This document shows, one piece after another, positions 45,781-54,929 of a stretch of 64,000 nt of DNA (its first letter is position 1; each line of letters opens with the position of its first letter). The stretch is from the NCBI RefSeq assembly GCF_009846885.1, contig NZ_WUWM01000016.1, positions 1 through 64,000 of the forward strand. Reading direction: 5' to 3'. This DNA is from Paenibacillus puerhi. Lineage in GTDB: Bacteria; Bacillota; Bacilli; Paenibacillales; NBRC-103111. Below the pieces are notes generated by a model. It made no database searches and was not told where the DNA came from. It worked only from the letters and a program-made list of their open reading frames with translations. The position numbers and the translations under genes were made by a program.

Positions 45781-48700
45781 TTGAAAAAGCATATCGCACT
45801 GCTAATGATCATCAGTCTGCTCATTACTGTGTTTAACGGGCCTATACCGGCAAAGGCGGAAGAGTTTATGCTAACGGAAACCTATACGCTGTATCCGGAA
45901 GCAGATACCTTTGTTCGTAGTGGCGCCCCGACTCAAACCTTTGAGAATGATCCCAAATTATTGGTGAATGCCGGGCGGATTTCTTATCTTCGCTTTGATT
46001 TATCCGGGGTTATGGGTGTCGTTACGGGCGCCGCACTGCAGCTATACAAGGCTGACGCGAATACCAATACGCTCTCTGTGACCCATATTGTCTATGACGA
46101 TTGGGCAACTAACATGAACTATAATAACAGGGTCAGTGTAAGGTCTGGGGCTATTGGGGATGTCCTCGTACCAGGATTTTTATCCAAAGGAAAGGACAGC
46201 ACGATTAGCGTGGAGTCTGAGGCGCTGACGAGTAAGGTCATTTCCGAAAAGCAGTTGGACGGGAAGATATCCCTTATGATTGATAATGTTAGCGGTTCCA
46301 ATTTTGCTAATGAGTTTTATTCCAGTCGCGGTACGAACAAGCCTGCGTTGGTGGTAACCGCAGCCCGGCCGGCTACGCCAGGCGAAGTGGCACTATGGGA
46401 CTTAACAGATCTTGGCCTAGGTAGCGGCAGTGTCATCAGCCAGAACCTCCCCGTCACGGGACAGCGGGGTTCAATGATTTCTTATGTATCCAACGATGCA
46501 TCTATTATAGCGGGGGATGGGACAGTGACACGTCCGCCATGGCTGGAGGGGGATAAAACCGTCCAACTGGCCGTATACTCCACATATTTGTCGGAGACCC
46601 GGACTCAAACATATCAAGTGGTTGTACCCAAGGACCCCGCCGCCGACCCGGGTTTGGTAGCAGCTGCAGATCTCGAGGCTTTAAAGCTTTACAATGGTAA
46701 ATATATAACTGATGATTTACCTTCCATCGGGGCACAGGGTGCTAGATTTACTTATACATCCAGTAATCCCACCGTGATAAGCCATGAAGGTTACCTGACC
46801 AAGCCCTTGCAGAATGAAGAGGAAGCCTCTGTGCAGGTCACCGTTACAGCTACCTATATGGGAGAGATGAGAAGCAGCACTTATACTCTTGTGGCAAGCC
46901 CGCTGCAAGAGCAGGAGCCCGGTCTTCGTGACAGCCTCGCGCGGGTGATTGCAATTGCGGAGAACTACGCGGCTGCAGCTGTAGTGGGGGCTGGGGCTGG
47001 GGAAGTGACCCAGGCATCCAAGGATGCATTGACGGCCAAGATTCAGCGATCCCGTGTCAAACTGGACGATCCGCATACCGACTACCGAGCGACGATCGAT
47101 AGTCTGGTTCAAGCCGGGTCCGCAATGATTCGGACCTCCGCCTTGTCCTACAAGGTGACGAATGCTCAGGCAAACACCGTAGAATATTCGGTGTACCGCC
47201 AAACCTTGCGGGACTATGTATGGCAAGCGGAAACCTTATTGGTTATTCAGCCGGAATACCATACCCAAGAGGATCAGGTGGCGCTGAAATATCAGATCGA
47301 TCTCGGCAAATCGTTGCTGAGCAATACCTACAGCCTTCCTTTCGCGCATAACCGCAAGTTCAGGAATGGAAGGATAGACGATGTGATTCAAACGCAGTTA
47401 AAATATGCCACTTACGTCACAGGATATGCTTCGGATGGCGGGTACTACGGTATCATTCCTGCTGTAGAATCGTATAAAAATACGAGTTATCTCAGCAGAC
47501 ACTATTCGTCAACCGTCCTGTATCCGACCGATGATACATTCGTGACCGGTCTGGCACCAGGTGTGCCCCAGGGAACCAGCCAGCGGCTTCAGCTGCAGAG
47601 CATCAGCGGCTTCCGGTCTGCATTTATGAAATTCGATCTCGGCTCCATTGGCAAGGAGGTACTTAGCGCGAAGCTGAAGGTCACAAATGCCAAGTCGGAC
47701 AACAAAACCGTCTACGTCAACGTTTTTGGGGATGATGCTTGGCAGGAGAACACGCTGACTCGCAACTTGCTCCCTAAGGAGAGTGATAACAGCACCTTGA
47801 AGCTAGGGCCGCAGATTCTTACCGGCAATCTGGGTGGAGTGTGGGATGTTACGGAAGCCGTAGCAGGGGAAAAGGTGAAGGACGGCATGATCACCTTCAC
47901 AGTCCGGGTAGATTCAGACACCACCCACGAATTTTACTCCAAGGAAGCAACCGCTCAAGACACTTGGCCGGCAGTAACCATCATGAGTCGCAAAATAGAT
48001 ATGTCTAAGGTTGCCGATACTTACCAGCAGGCTGTGCAGTATGCGGAAGGACTATTGAAGGAGGCGTCGGTGGGGGGCGGTATCGGGCAATATAAGGAGC
48101 AAGCGGCGATAGATCAAGTACGTACCGTACTGGAGCAATTGAAAACCGATTATGCCTCGGCCAACCCGTACACGGTTGCCGGCACGATTGTTCGATTATA
48201 CGATACAGCCCGCGAGATGCGGAGCCATCAAGTTCTTCGTCTTCAAGTGGATCCGGACTCGACCCTGTTCTACACCTCGGAAGAGATGGCAAAGCTAAGA
48301 GAAGATATTACCAAATCTCCTCTTAAGGAACAATACGAATATCTGAAATCGCTATCAGATGAAATGACGGCGGAACAGCTGCGGGAATTGAACGAGATCG
48401 GTATTACCGACAATCCCGATTACAATTTGCTCAACAGTAAGTATAAGGTATGGAGCAATATTAAGAATGTCAGCTTCACCGCACCGGAAGGTGCTAAATT
48501 CGCCAGCATGGAGATTACCCTGCTTCCAAGCTCCAATGAACAAGAGGGCTTGGGTCATGTATGGGTGGATGATATCCGAGTGTATCCTACGACGTTCTCT
48601 GGCGATTTGCAAATTCCGGACCCAAGTTTCGAGGAGAACGGTTTGTCCAATTGGAGTCCGGTGGTTGTGAAGGGCAATCCTGTACTCCAGGCGGAGCAGC

Positions 48701-51700
48701 GCCCTACCTATGTTGCGACGGGTAGACAATCCATCTATATAGCTAATCCGACTGCCAACGATCAAGGGAAATGGAAGCTGAACAGCGACTTCCCCCTAAC
48801 CGCAACCGATAATAAATATTCACTGATCTTCAATGTGAAAATTGACGGAAGATTCAAGAATGACGCAGGAGTAGAATTGGTCTTTATCTTCAAGGATAAG
48901 GATGGCCATGTGATCCGCAATGGACTTGGCGAACCGGAAACCCGTAAGGTAACCGGAGCTACGCCATCTGCCATAGGGGTTGCGAATGCTAACTTGTATA
49001 TGCAGGCAGATGCCCTGGTTTATGCGGTCACAGGTGATATCGAGTATGCGCAGAAAGCCAAGCATCGGATCAAATGGACGTTGAACGATATTCTGCAGGG
49101 AGCGGAAAACTGGAACGCAGGAGATAAGCGGCCGTTCGGGATTGATGCCTATGGTCAAGTCCAAGCGGGAAGAAATGCGACTTCCATCGCATCTGCTTAT
49201 TCCATGATTAAGAATGCGCCAAGCTTATATTCAGCGGAGGAACGTCAATATTTCTATGCCCAGCTTCAATATTTGTTCGATTACTTGACTGACTTGCGTG
49301 ATCGGAATGAGCTGACAGAGGAGCAGAATGCTGCGGGTACAACCAACTGGCAAACCGATATGTCGATAGGAGCGGGCCTTCTCGCACTGACGATTCCGGA
49401 ATATCCTAACGCACGAGCCATCTTGGACAATTCCATGGCGCTCATCGAAGGACAATTGGTTCATCATGTTAATAGCGATGGAGGGTGGCCGGAGTCCCTT
49501 CGTTACCACTCGGCTACGCTGGGCAAGGTGGCACCGTTCGTCAGAGCCCTGCGGGTCGCATCCGGTGCCGAGTGGTTCTCCGAATATGTAACTCCCATGC
49601 TGAATTTCCTGATGCTTGTGCATACTCCTGCCTATGAGTATTTTGACAGCGAGATTGGGACTCCCGGCTTCGGAGACCATACTACGGGTAACGGGGATGT
49701 GTTTGTTCCTTTTGCCAACTATTTAGATGAAGTGGAGAAGACCGATCCTAAGCTCGCCGCCCAGTTGTACGAAACCTATATTCGTGCGGGCAAGCCGGCC
49801 GGCGGTTATCATGGAGAATCCCTGGCTATCCAGAACTTCTTCCTTCCGTCGAATACGGATAATAAGGACAATGTGGGATTGGAGCTGGGATCGTCGGCTT
49901 ATACCGGAGATACCGGTTACCTGATCTTCCGCAATAATTTTAATCGTTCCAACGAAAGCTATTTGGTTCAAATGGCAAGGGAAGTGTATATGGGACACCA
50001 GCATGCGGATAACGGTTCTTTTATTCTGTATTCAGGCGGAGAACCGCTGGTTCATGATCCAGGTGTGCAAAGCTACTTTGACGGATCCACGGCTTATTAC
50101 AATCAATCCAGCAACCACTCCGCAGCGACGTTCCTGAATTCAAGCGGCAGCCCGGTGAATAATCCGGATCTTGTAAAACAAGAGGATTTCTACGCTTCCC
50201 AGGCGATGGATTATTCCAGGGTGGATCTGAGTTCAGATCTGGGTACATACAAACGGCATATCGCGTATGTCAAGAACGGTATGGATGCCTATGTCATTTG
50301 GGATCAGATGAAAGGAAGCGGCAGTACTTCCGGGACCCTATACACGCTTCCGCTGGCATCCACCGGTACAAGCGTGGACGGGGTAAAAGTTGATACCTCG
50401 GGGAACGGCTTTGTCGGCGGCGGCACCAAGGTTCAAACTAGCGGTTATTACGGTACCGGATTGGAGACGACGGTGCTCGAACCGGCCCATCCAAAAATCA
50501 GCGTGAAGCAGGGCGGTTCCTCCAATATGTTCCCGGCTACGAACGGCACGTACCTTTTAGATATGTTCCGGGTTGAGGCGGCACCGGATCAGAACTTCCT
50601 GACCGTACTCTATCCGGTTGCAAGTGGAGGGGAAGGGATCAAGGAAACCTCGCTTGCTGTTGATATCGCCGGAGTGACCGCCTACAAGATAGAAATGCCT
50701 GGCGGCAAGTGGATGATCGTGGCTGCCAATAATAACGCTACTTTACAAACCGTCGATCTCCCGGTTCCCGAGAGCCTGGTCGATCTGAGAACCGGAATAG
50801 GCTATCCTGTGTCTGGAACAGCAGTTCCCGTACAAGTAGAGGGTAACGGATTGATGATTCTGAAGCCGGGAACGTTAGCGGCTCCCGTTCCGACAGACAT
50901 CGAGTATACGGGTGTTACCGAGGTCGTTATACCGTCCAACGGGGTAGTGAACATTCCACTCAGAGGCATTGTGCTTGACCAGTACAACAACAATATCATC
51001 CAATGCAAGAACCGTGTGGTTGATCTGTGCGGTACGGGTACGCAGGATGTATCCCTCACATGGTCACTCACTGGCTCTCCTGAGGGGATCAGTCTTGATG
51101 AGAAAAAAGGAATTATTACCGTTACAAGCGTTGCAAAGCAATCGGAGGTTATCGTGACTGCGGCAAGTGCGGGGATTAGCCGTCCGGTTGTACTGAATCT
51201 AACCAAGCAGGATAACGGCAGCACACCCCCTGCAGATCCAACGAGTCCAACGGATCCAACAGATCCAACGGACACCACAAATCCGACACCTGTGAATCCG
51301 AGCAATTCTTCGCCACCGATAACATCGGCACCGGGAGCATCGAATGGCCAGGAAAAAGCAGTAGTAGTACCGAAGACGCCGAGTAAGGTAGGCAATGCCG
51401 CTGTTGCGACGGTGAATGCAGACGAGTGGAGGACCACATTAAGGCAGGTGAAGCAGGACGGTCTTATCCGTGTGGAGCTGGCAAAGACCGAACAAGCAAC
51501 GGCATACCAGCTTGTCTTTCCATCCGAAGCCATCTCAGCACAGTCCGGTCAGACGCAGTTGGAGATCGTCACTCCGCTCGGAACGGTAAGATTCCCGAGC
51601 ACACTGTTCAAATCTGGCGAATTACCCCATCAGGAACTAGTGTTTAAAATTACTGAGCATGATCCTGCCGGCTTGGACAGCATGGCAAGGCAGCAGATTG

Positions 51701-52509
51701 GTAATCGTCCGGTGCTTGATCTGAGCCTGATGAGCGGGGATAAAGTTGTGGAATGGAACAAACCTGATGCTCCTGTGACGGTATCTATTCCATACACGCC
51801 TACGGCCGAAGAGAAGAGTACTGAACATTTGGTTATCTGGTACTTAAATGATCAAGGGCAGATTGTCCCTGTAGTCAATAGCAAATACGTTGCTTCCACC
51901 GGCAGCGTAACCTTCAAGACCACACACTTCAGCCGTTATGCGGTAGCTTATGTGACCAAAACTTTTAACGATATCGCAGAGATGGAGTGGGCGAAAAAGC
52001 AAATCGAAGTATTAGCTTCCAGAGGTATCGTGACCGGCGTATCTGAAGCGCAGTTTCATCCAAGTGCAGAAGTCACCCGTGCGGATTTCCTCTTGCTGCT
52101 GACCAGAGTACTGGAATTGAATGCGCCTATAGGAGAAGCCTTCTCAGATGTACCGGAAGAAGCGTATTACGCGAAGGCTGTTCATATGGCGAGAACACTG
52201 GGCATAACAGAGGGTAGCGGGAATAACCAGTTCAGACCGATGGATTCCATTACACGCGAGGATATGATGGTCCTTGCGGCCAGAGCTATCCAATTGTCTA
52301 AACAGGTGAATCTGAGCTCCTCCAGCACTGCATTGTCAATGTTTAAAGACTCCGGACAGGTTGCAAGCTATGCCCAAAAGAGCGTGGACATGCTAGTTTC
52401 CTCCGGTTTGATCAGCGGATACGATGAGCGCATTCACCCTCATGCTACAACGGATCGCGCACAAGCCGCCGTGCTTATGTATCGCATTTTCAACCTGATG
52501 AGTCATTAA
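45781..52509 (+). CDS. Giant SLH-anchored heparinase II/III-type polysaccharide lyase
   Basis: A 2242-residue surface enzyme. In order: signal peptide (1-28), DNRLRE/CBM96-like domain (about 37-200), two atrophied Ig-like domains (203-375), a helical segment, a second DNRLRE domain (579-739), another helical segment, a CBM-like beta domain (890-1060), an alpha/alpha lyase barrel (about 1069-1370), a heparinase II/III beta-sandwich (about 1395-1690, with MGHQHADNGSF), an Ig-like domain (1707-1810), a Pro/Thr linker (1814-1867), a pre-SLH domain and three SLH repeats (about 2060-2242). It should cleave uronate-containing chains at the cell surface. TTG 45781 behind AAAGGGAGG is the start; the open frame further upstream covers the promoter region. 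Confidence 0.9.
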   Translation: MKKHIALLMIISLLITVFNGPIPAKAEEFMLTETYTLYPEADTFVRSGAPTQTFENDPKLLVNAGRISYLRFDLSGVMGVVTGAALQLYKADANTNTLSVTHIVYDDWATNMNYNNRVSVRSGAIGDVLVPGFLSKGKDSTISVESEALTSKVISEKQLDGKISLMIDNVSGSNFANEFYSSRGTNKPALVVTAARPATPGEVALWDLTDLGLGSGSVISQNLPVTGQRGSMISYVSNDASIIAGDGTVTRPPWLEGDKTVQLAVYSTYLSETRTQTYQVVVPKDPAADPGLVAAADLEALKLYNGKYITDDLPSIGAQGARFTYTSSNPTVISHEGYLTKPLQNEEEASVQVTVTATYMGEMRSSTYTLVASPLQEQEPGLRDSLARVIAIAENYAAAAVVGAGAGEVTQASKDALTAKIQRSRVKLDDPHTDYRATIDSLVQAGSAMIRTSALSYKVTNAQANTVEYSVYRQTLRDYVWQAETLLVIQPEYHTQEDQVALKYQIDLGKSLLSNTYSLPFAHNRKFRNGRIDDVIQTQLKYATYVTGYASDGGYYGIIPAVESYKNTSYLSRHYSSTVLYPTDDTFVTGLAPGVPQGTSQRLQLQSISGFRSAFMKFDLGSIGKEVLSAKLKVTNAKSDNKTVYVNVFGDDAWQENTLTRNLLPKESDNSTLKLGPQILTGNLGGVWDVTEAVAGEKVKDGMITFTVRVDSDTTHEFYSKEATAQDTWPAVTIMSRKIDMSKVADTYQQAVQYAEGLLKEASVGGGIGQYKEQAAIDQVRTVLEQLKTDYASANPYTVAGTIVRLYDTAREMRSHQVLRLQVDPDSTLFYTSEEMAKLREDITKSPLKEQYEYLKSLSDEMTAEQLRELNEIGITDNPDYNLLNSKYKVWSNIKNVSFTAPEGAKFASMEITLLPSSNEQEGLGHVWVDDIRVYPTTFSGDLQIPDPSFEENGLSNWSPVVVKGNPVLQAEQRPTYVATGRQSIYIANPTANDQGKWKLNSDFPLTATDNKYSLIFNVKIDGRFKNDAGVELVFIFKDKDGHVIRNGLGEPETRKVTGATPSAIGVANANLYMQADALVYAVTGDIEYAQKAKHRIKWTLNDILQGAENWNAGDKRPFGIDAYGQVQAGRNATSIASAYSMIKNAPSLYSAEERQYFYAQLQYLFDYLTDLRDRNELTEEQNAAGTTNWQTDMSIGAGLLALTIPEYPNARAILDNSMALIEGQLVHHVNSDGGWPESLRYHSATLGKVAPFVRALRVASGAEWFSEYVTPMLNFLMLVHTPAYEYFDSEIGTPGFGDHTTGNGDVFVPFANYLDEVEKTDPKLAAQLYETYIRAGKPAGGYHGESLAIQNFFLPSNTDNKDNVGLELGSSAYTGDTGYLIFRNNFNRSNESYLVQMAREVYMGHQHADNGSFILYSGGEPLVHDPGVQSYFDGSTAYYNQSSNHSAATFLNSSGSPVNNPDLVKQEDFYASQAMDYSRVDLSSDLGTYKRHIAYVKNGMDAYVIWDQMKGSGSTSGTLYTLPLASTGTSVDGVKVDTSGNGFVGGGTKVQTSGYYGTGLETTVLEPAHPKISVKQGGSSNMFPATNGTYLLDMFRVEAAPDQNFLTVLYPVASGGEGIKETSLAVDIAGVTAYKIEMPGGKWMIVAANNNATLQTVDLPVPESLVDLRTGIGYPVSGTAVPVQVEGNGLMILKPGTLAAPVPTDIEYTGVTEVVIPSNGVVNIPLRGIVLDQYNNNIIQCKNRVVDLCGTGTQDVSLTWSLTGSPEGISLDEKKGIITVTSVAKQSEVIVTAASAGISRPVVLNLTKQDNGSTPPADPTSPTDPTDPTDTTNPTPVNPSNSSPPITSAPGASNGQEKAVVVPKTPSKVGNAAVATVNADEWRTTLRQVKQDGLIRVELAKTEQATAYQLVFPSEAISAQSGQTQLEIVTPLGTVRFPSTLFKSGELPHQELVFKITEHDPAGLDSMARQQIGNRPVLDLSLMSGDKVVEWNKPDAPVTVSIPYTPTAEEKSTEHLVIWYLNDQGQIVPVVNSKYVASTGSVTFKTTHFSRYAVAYVTKTFNDIAEMEWAKKQIEVLASRGIVTGVSEAQFHPSAEVTRADFLLLLTRVLELNAPIGEAFSDVPEEAYYAKAVHMARTLGITEGSGNNQFRPMDSITREDMMVLAARAIQLSKQVNLSSSSTALSMFKDSGQVASYAQKSVDMLVSSGLISGYDERIHPHATTDRAQAAVLMYRIFNLMSH

Positions 52510-52518
52510 GATGAATTT

Positions 52519-52556
52519 ATCGCCGCTCCCTTTAGCGTGAGGGAGCGGCGATTGTA
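52519..52556 (+). terminator. Terminator after the giant lyase
   Basis: Arms ATCGCCGCTCCC and GGGAGCGGCGAT, perfect 12 bp, with a weak T-rich tail. Confidence 0.85.
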
Positions 52557-52571
52557 TTTGATAAAGGATCG

Positions 52572-52633
52572 TAGGATTTCCTGATCATCCAATTGTTTTT
52601 TGCCTGTAAGGCTTAACCTGTTTATGGTATTTT
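52572..52633 (+). promoter_or_regulatory. Shared regulon promoter, copy B (alginate-lyase-fold gene)
   Basis: TAGGATTT (52572-52579), 20 nt, TTGCCT (52600-52605), 22 nt, TATTTT (52628-52633). Confidence 0.88.
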
Positions 52634-52639
52634 TAAAAG

Positions 52640-52653
52640 TGTAAGCGCTTACT
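52640..52653 (+). promoter_or_regulatory. cre-type catabolite operator at the copy B start site
   Basis: TGTAAGCGCTTACT, a near-perfect cre with the palindrome GTAAGCGCTTAC (52641-52652). It overlaps the expected transcription start of promoter B, an ideal repression position. Confidence 0.88.
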
Positions 52654-52744
52654 AAAGGATCGTGAAAGGTGGTGATGCTCCGCCCATAGCGATAAACATT
52701 GCGGAAATCCGGATCCGCGGAAAAACTAATACTTGGAGAGGTGA

Positions 52745-54718
52745 ATGATATTGAACAAATGGTTACAAGTAAGGGTTGCCCTCATGCTGGTGGTTTCTAT
52801 CGTCGTGGCTACTGTCGGGTTCATCCAGCCGGAACGGGCCCACGCCATCACCTTCGTGCATCCGGGAATCCTGCATAGTGCAGCGGATTTGACCCGAATG
52901 AAAACCAACCAGGACACGGAGCCGTGGAAATCGGCACTGGCTGCCTTCAAGACAGATTCCAAAGCATCGTCCAGCTATGCCAAAAAGGGTCCATACAGTA
53001 CCGTCTGCCGTAAAGATTCCACGTTGTCCACCTGCACCAGTGCGGACTATGGGAACAGCGCTTTGGAGAACGATGCCAGGGCCGCATATTACAATGCACT
53101 GCTCTGGAATATCACAGGAATACAAGCACATGCCAACAAGGCTATTGAGATCTTGGATGCCTGGTCAAATACACTCACAACCATCGCCGGAACAGATGCA
53201 CAGCTCGCAGCAGGGGATAACGGGATTTTCTTGGCCAACGCCGGTGAATTACTCCGCTACAGTAACTCGGGATGGAGCTCGACCGGAATCACGAAGCTGT
53301 CCGACCTGTTGACGGATGTTTTCTACCCGCAAATATCCAATATCGGGGATGCCAACTGGGGGGGATCCTGCCTTAAGACGATTATTGCCATTGCCATCTT
53401 TACGAATAATTCCACCATGTTCGACTATGCAGTCAATAACTACCGGAATCATAGTTGTGCGGCACTGACTAAGAATATCATGTCCACAGGCCAGATTTCG
53501 GAATCGGGCCGTGATCAAGTGCATGCCTTAGGCGGACTCGGAAATTTGATTATGGTTGCCGAAATGGCATGGAAGCAGGGGGTTGATCTCTACAGTGATG
53601 CGGATAACCGGCTTCTGCACGGTATGGAGTATTGGACGAATTACAACCTCGGCAATACCGAAACCTCCTGGGATGCAACCTTTGGACGCTGTACAATGGG
53701 CCCATGGAGTGCGATAAACGGGACTTATCGCAGTGCAACGATTGATTGGGTGCCGGCAGAATTAATCAACGCCCACTATGTCGTACGGAAGGGGATAGCA
53801 GCTCCATTCACGACGACCTACATGAACGGTATGCCGTCAACAGATCCGGACACAGCACTTATGACCCTGGCGTATAGACATGGTACCGTCACAGATAGTA
53901 CTAAACCTTCCGCCCCGTCCGGCTTAACAGCCACCCCTACATCAAACAACAAGATCAATCTGAGTTGGACAGCCTCAACGGATAACGTAGCCGTCTCCGG
54001 ATACAAGATCTACCGCAATGGTACGATTGTAGGATACTCGCCTTCGACGGATTATACCGATTCAGGACTAGGCGCATCCACAGCTTATACCTATACAGTG
54101 AGCGCTTATGATGCCAAGTCCAACACCTCTGGTGTCAGTAACTCGGTTACAGCGACCACGTTGGCATCTCTGACTTCGCAGATTCCTTTTACAAGTGTAG
54201 ACATCGGAAGTGTAGGAGCTGCAGGCAGCTACAGCTATAGTGGAGGAGTCTATACCTTGAAGGGCTCGGGAAGCGATATTTGGGATAAAACGGATCAATT
54301 TCGTTTCGCTTATGTTCCGCTGAAGGGCGACGGGACCTTCACCGCGCGGGTGACCGGCTTGACGAATACGCACTCATCAGCCAAAGCGGGGGTTATGATC
54401 CGGGAGAGTCTGCACGGCTACGGAAGCAATGTATTTTCTGCACTCAAGCCAACCAGCGCCATTTACCAATACCGTTCCGCACCCGGGGGAGTAACCAATT
54501 CACCTGCAGGCACCGTCGTAAATGCACCGTACTGGGTCAGGGTAATCCGCTCGGGCAACATCGTTGAGGCATATAGTTCTCCCGATGGGACTACTTGGAC
54601 GAAGACGGGGGAGTCCCGCATTTCGGCAGCAGGCACCGCGTATGTAGGCCTTGCCGTGACCTCTCACGTGAATACAACCTTGGCTACCGCAACATTTGAT
54701 AATGTAAGCATTCAATAA
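52745..54718 (+). CDS. Secreted alginate-lyase-fold enzyme with FN3 and C-terminal beta-sandwich
   Basis: A 657-residue exported enzyme: signal peptide (about 1-31, end ERAHA), an alginate_lyase (PF05426-like) alpha/alpha domain (about 35-375) with YYNALLWNITGIQAHANKA and the late WNTETSWDATFG-like region, a fibronectin type III domain (about 385-475) and a DUF1349-like carbohydrate-binding beta-sandwich (about 480-657). Lyases of this fold cut uronic-acid polymers; alginate itself is not proven. No SLH anchor, so it is probably released. ATG 52745 has GGAGAGGTGA upstream; TTG 52751 is an alternative. Confidence 0.88.
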   Translation: MILNKWLQVRVALMLVVSIVVATVGFIQPERAHAITFVHPGILHSAADLTRMKTNQDTEPWKSALAAFKTDSKASSSYAKKGPYSTVCRKDSTLSTCTSADYGNSALENDARAAYYNALLWNITGIQAHANKAIEILDAWSNTLTTIAGTDAQLAAGDNGIFLANAGELLRYSNSGWSSTGITKLSDLLTDVFYPQISNIGDANWGGSCLKTIIAIAIFTNNSTMFDYAVNNYRNHSCAALTKNIMSTGQISESGRDQVHALGGLGNLIMVAEMAWKQGVDLYSDADNRLLHGMEYWTNYNLGNTETSWDATFGRCTMGPWSAINGTYRSATIDWVPAELINAHYVVRKGIAAPFTTTYMNGMPSTDPDTALMTLAYRHGTVTDSTKPSAPSGLTATPTSNNKINLSWTASTDNVAVSGYKIYRNGTIVGYSPSTDYTDSGLGASTAYTYTVSAYDAKSNTSGVSNSVTATTLASLTSQIPFTSVDIGSVGAAGSYSYSGGVYTLKGSGSDIWDKTDQFRFAYVPLKGDGTFTARVTGLTNTHSSAKAGVMIRESLHGYGSNVFSALKPTSAIYQYRSAPGGVTNSPAGTVVNAPYWVRVIRSGNIVEAYSSPDGTTWTKTGESRISAAGTAYVGLAVTSHVNTTLATATFDNVSIQ

Positions 54719-54739
54719 TAAATTGTCCATATGTTAGGA

Positions 54740-54777
54740 GAAGACCGGGAGGGGCTGACCTTTCCGGTCTTTTTCTT
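54740..54777 (+). terminator. Terminator after the alginate-lyase-fold gene
   Basis: Arms AAGACCGGGA and TTCCGGTCTT with a long T-rich tail. Confidence 0.88.
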
Positions 54778-54796
54778 TTATAGCGCAAAAAGTCAA

Positions 54797-54858
54797 TAGG
54801 ATTTCCTGCCGATTCAATCGTATTTTGCCTCTACAGGAAGAGAAGTTGTTGAAATAAT
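54797..54858 (+). promoter_or_regulatory. Shared regulon promoter, copy C (GH52-GH2 operon)
   Basis: TAGGATTT (54797-54804), 20 nt, TTGCCT (54825-54830), 22 nt, AATAAT (54853-54858). Confidence 0.87.
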
Positions 54859-54929
54859 AAGTCAAGATGCATCTCATTATTACCGGACCTGAATGAAAAA
54901 GTAACGGACTTTTGAAGGAGAAGATCACT

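Noticed and set aside
51223..51310. Tandem repeat or CRISPR-like array in the giant lyase
   Set aside because: The repeats encode a Pro/Thr/Asp-rich protein linker in frame; no CRISPR array or cas gene exists in the window.
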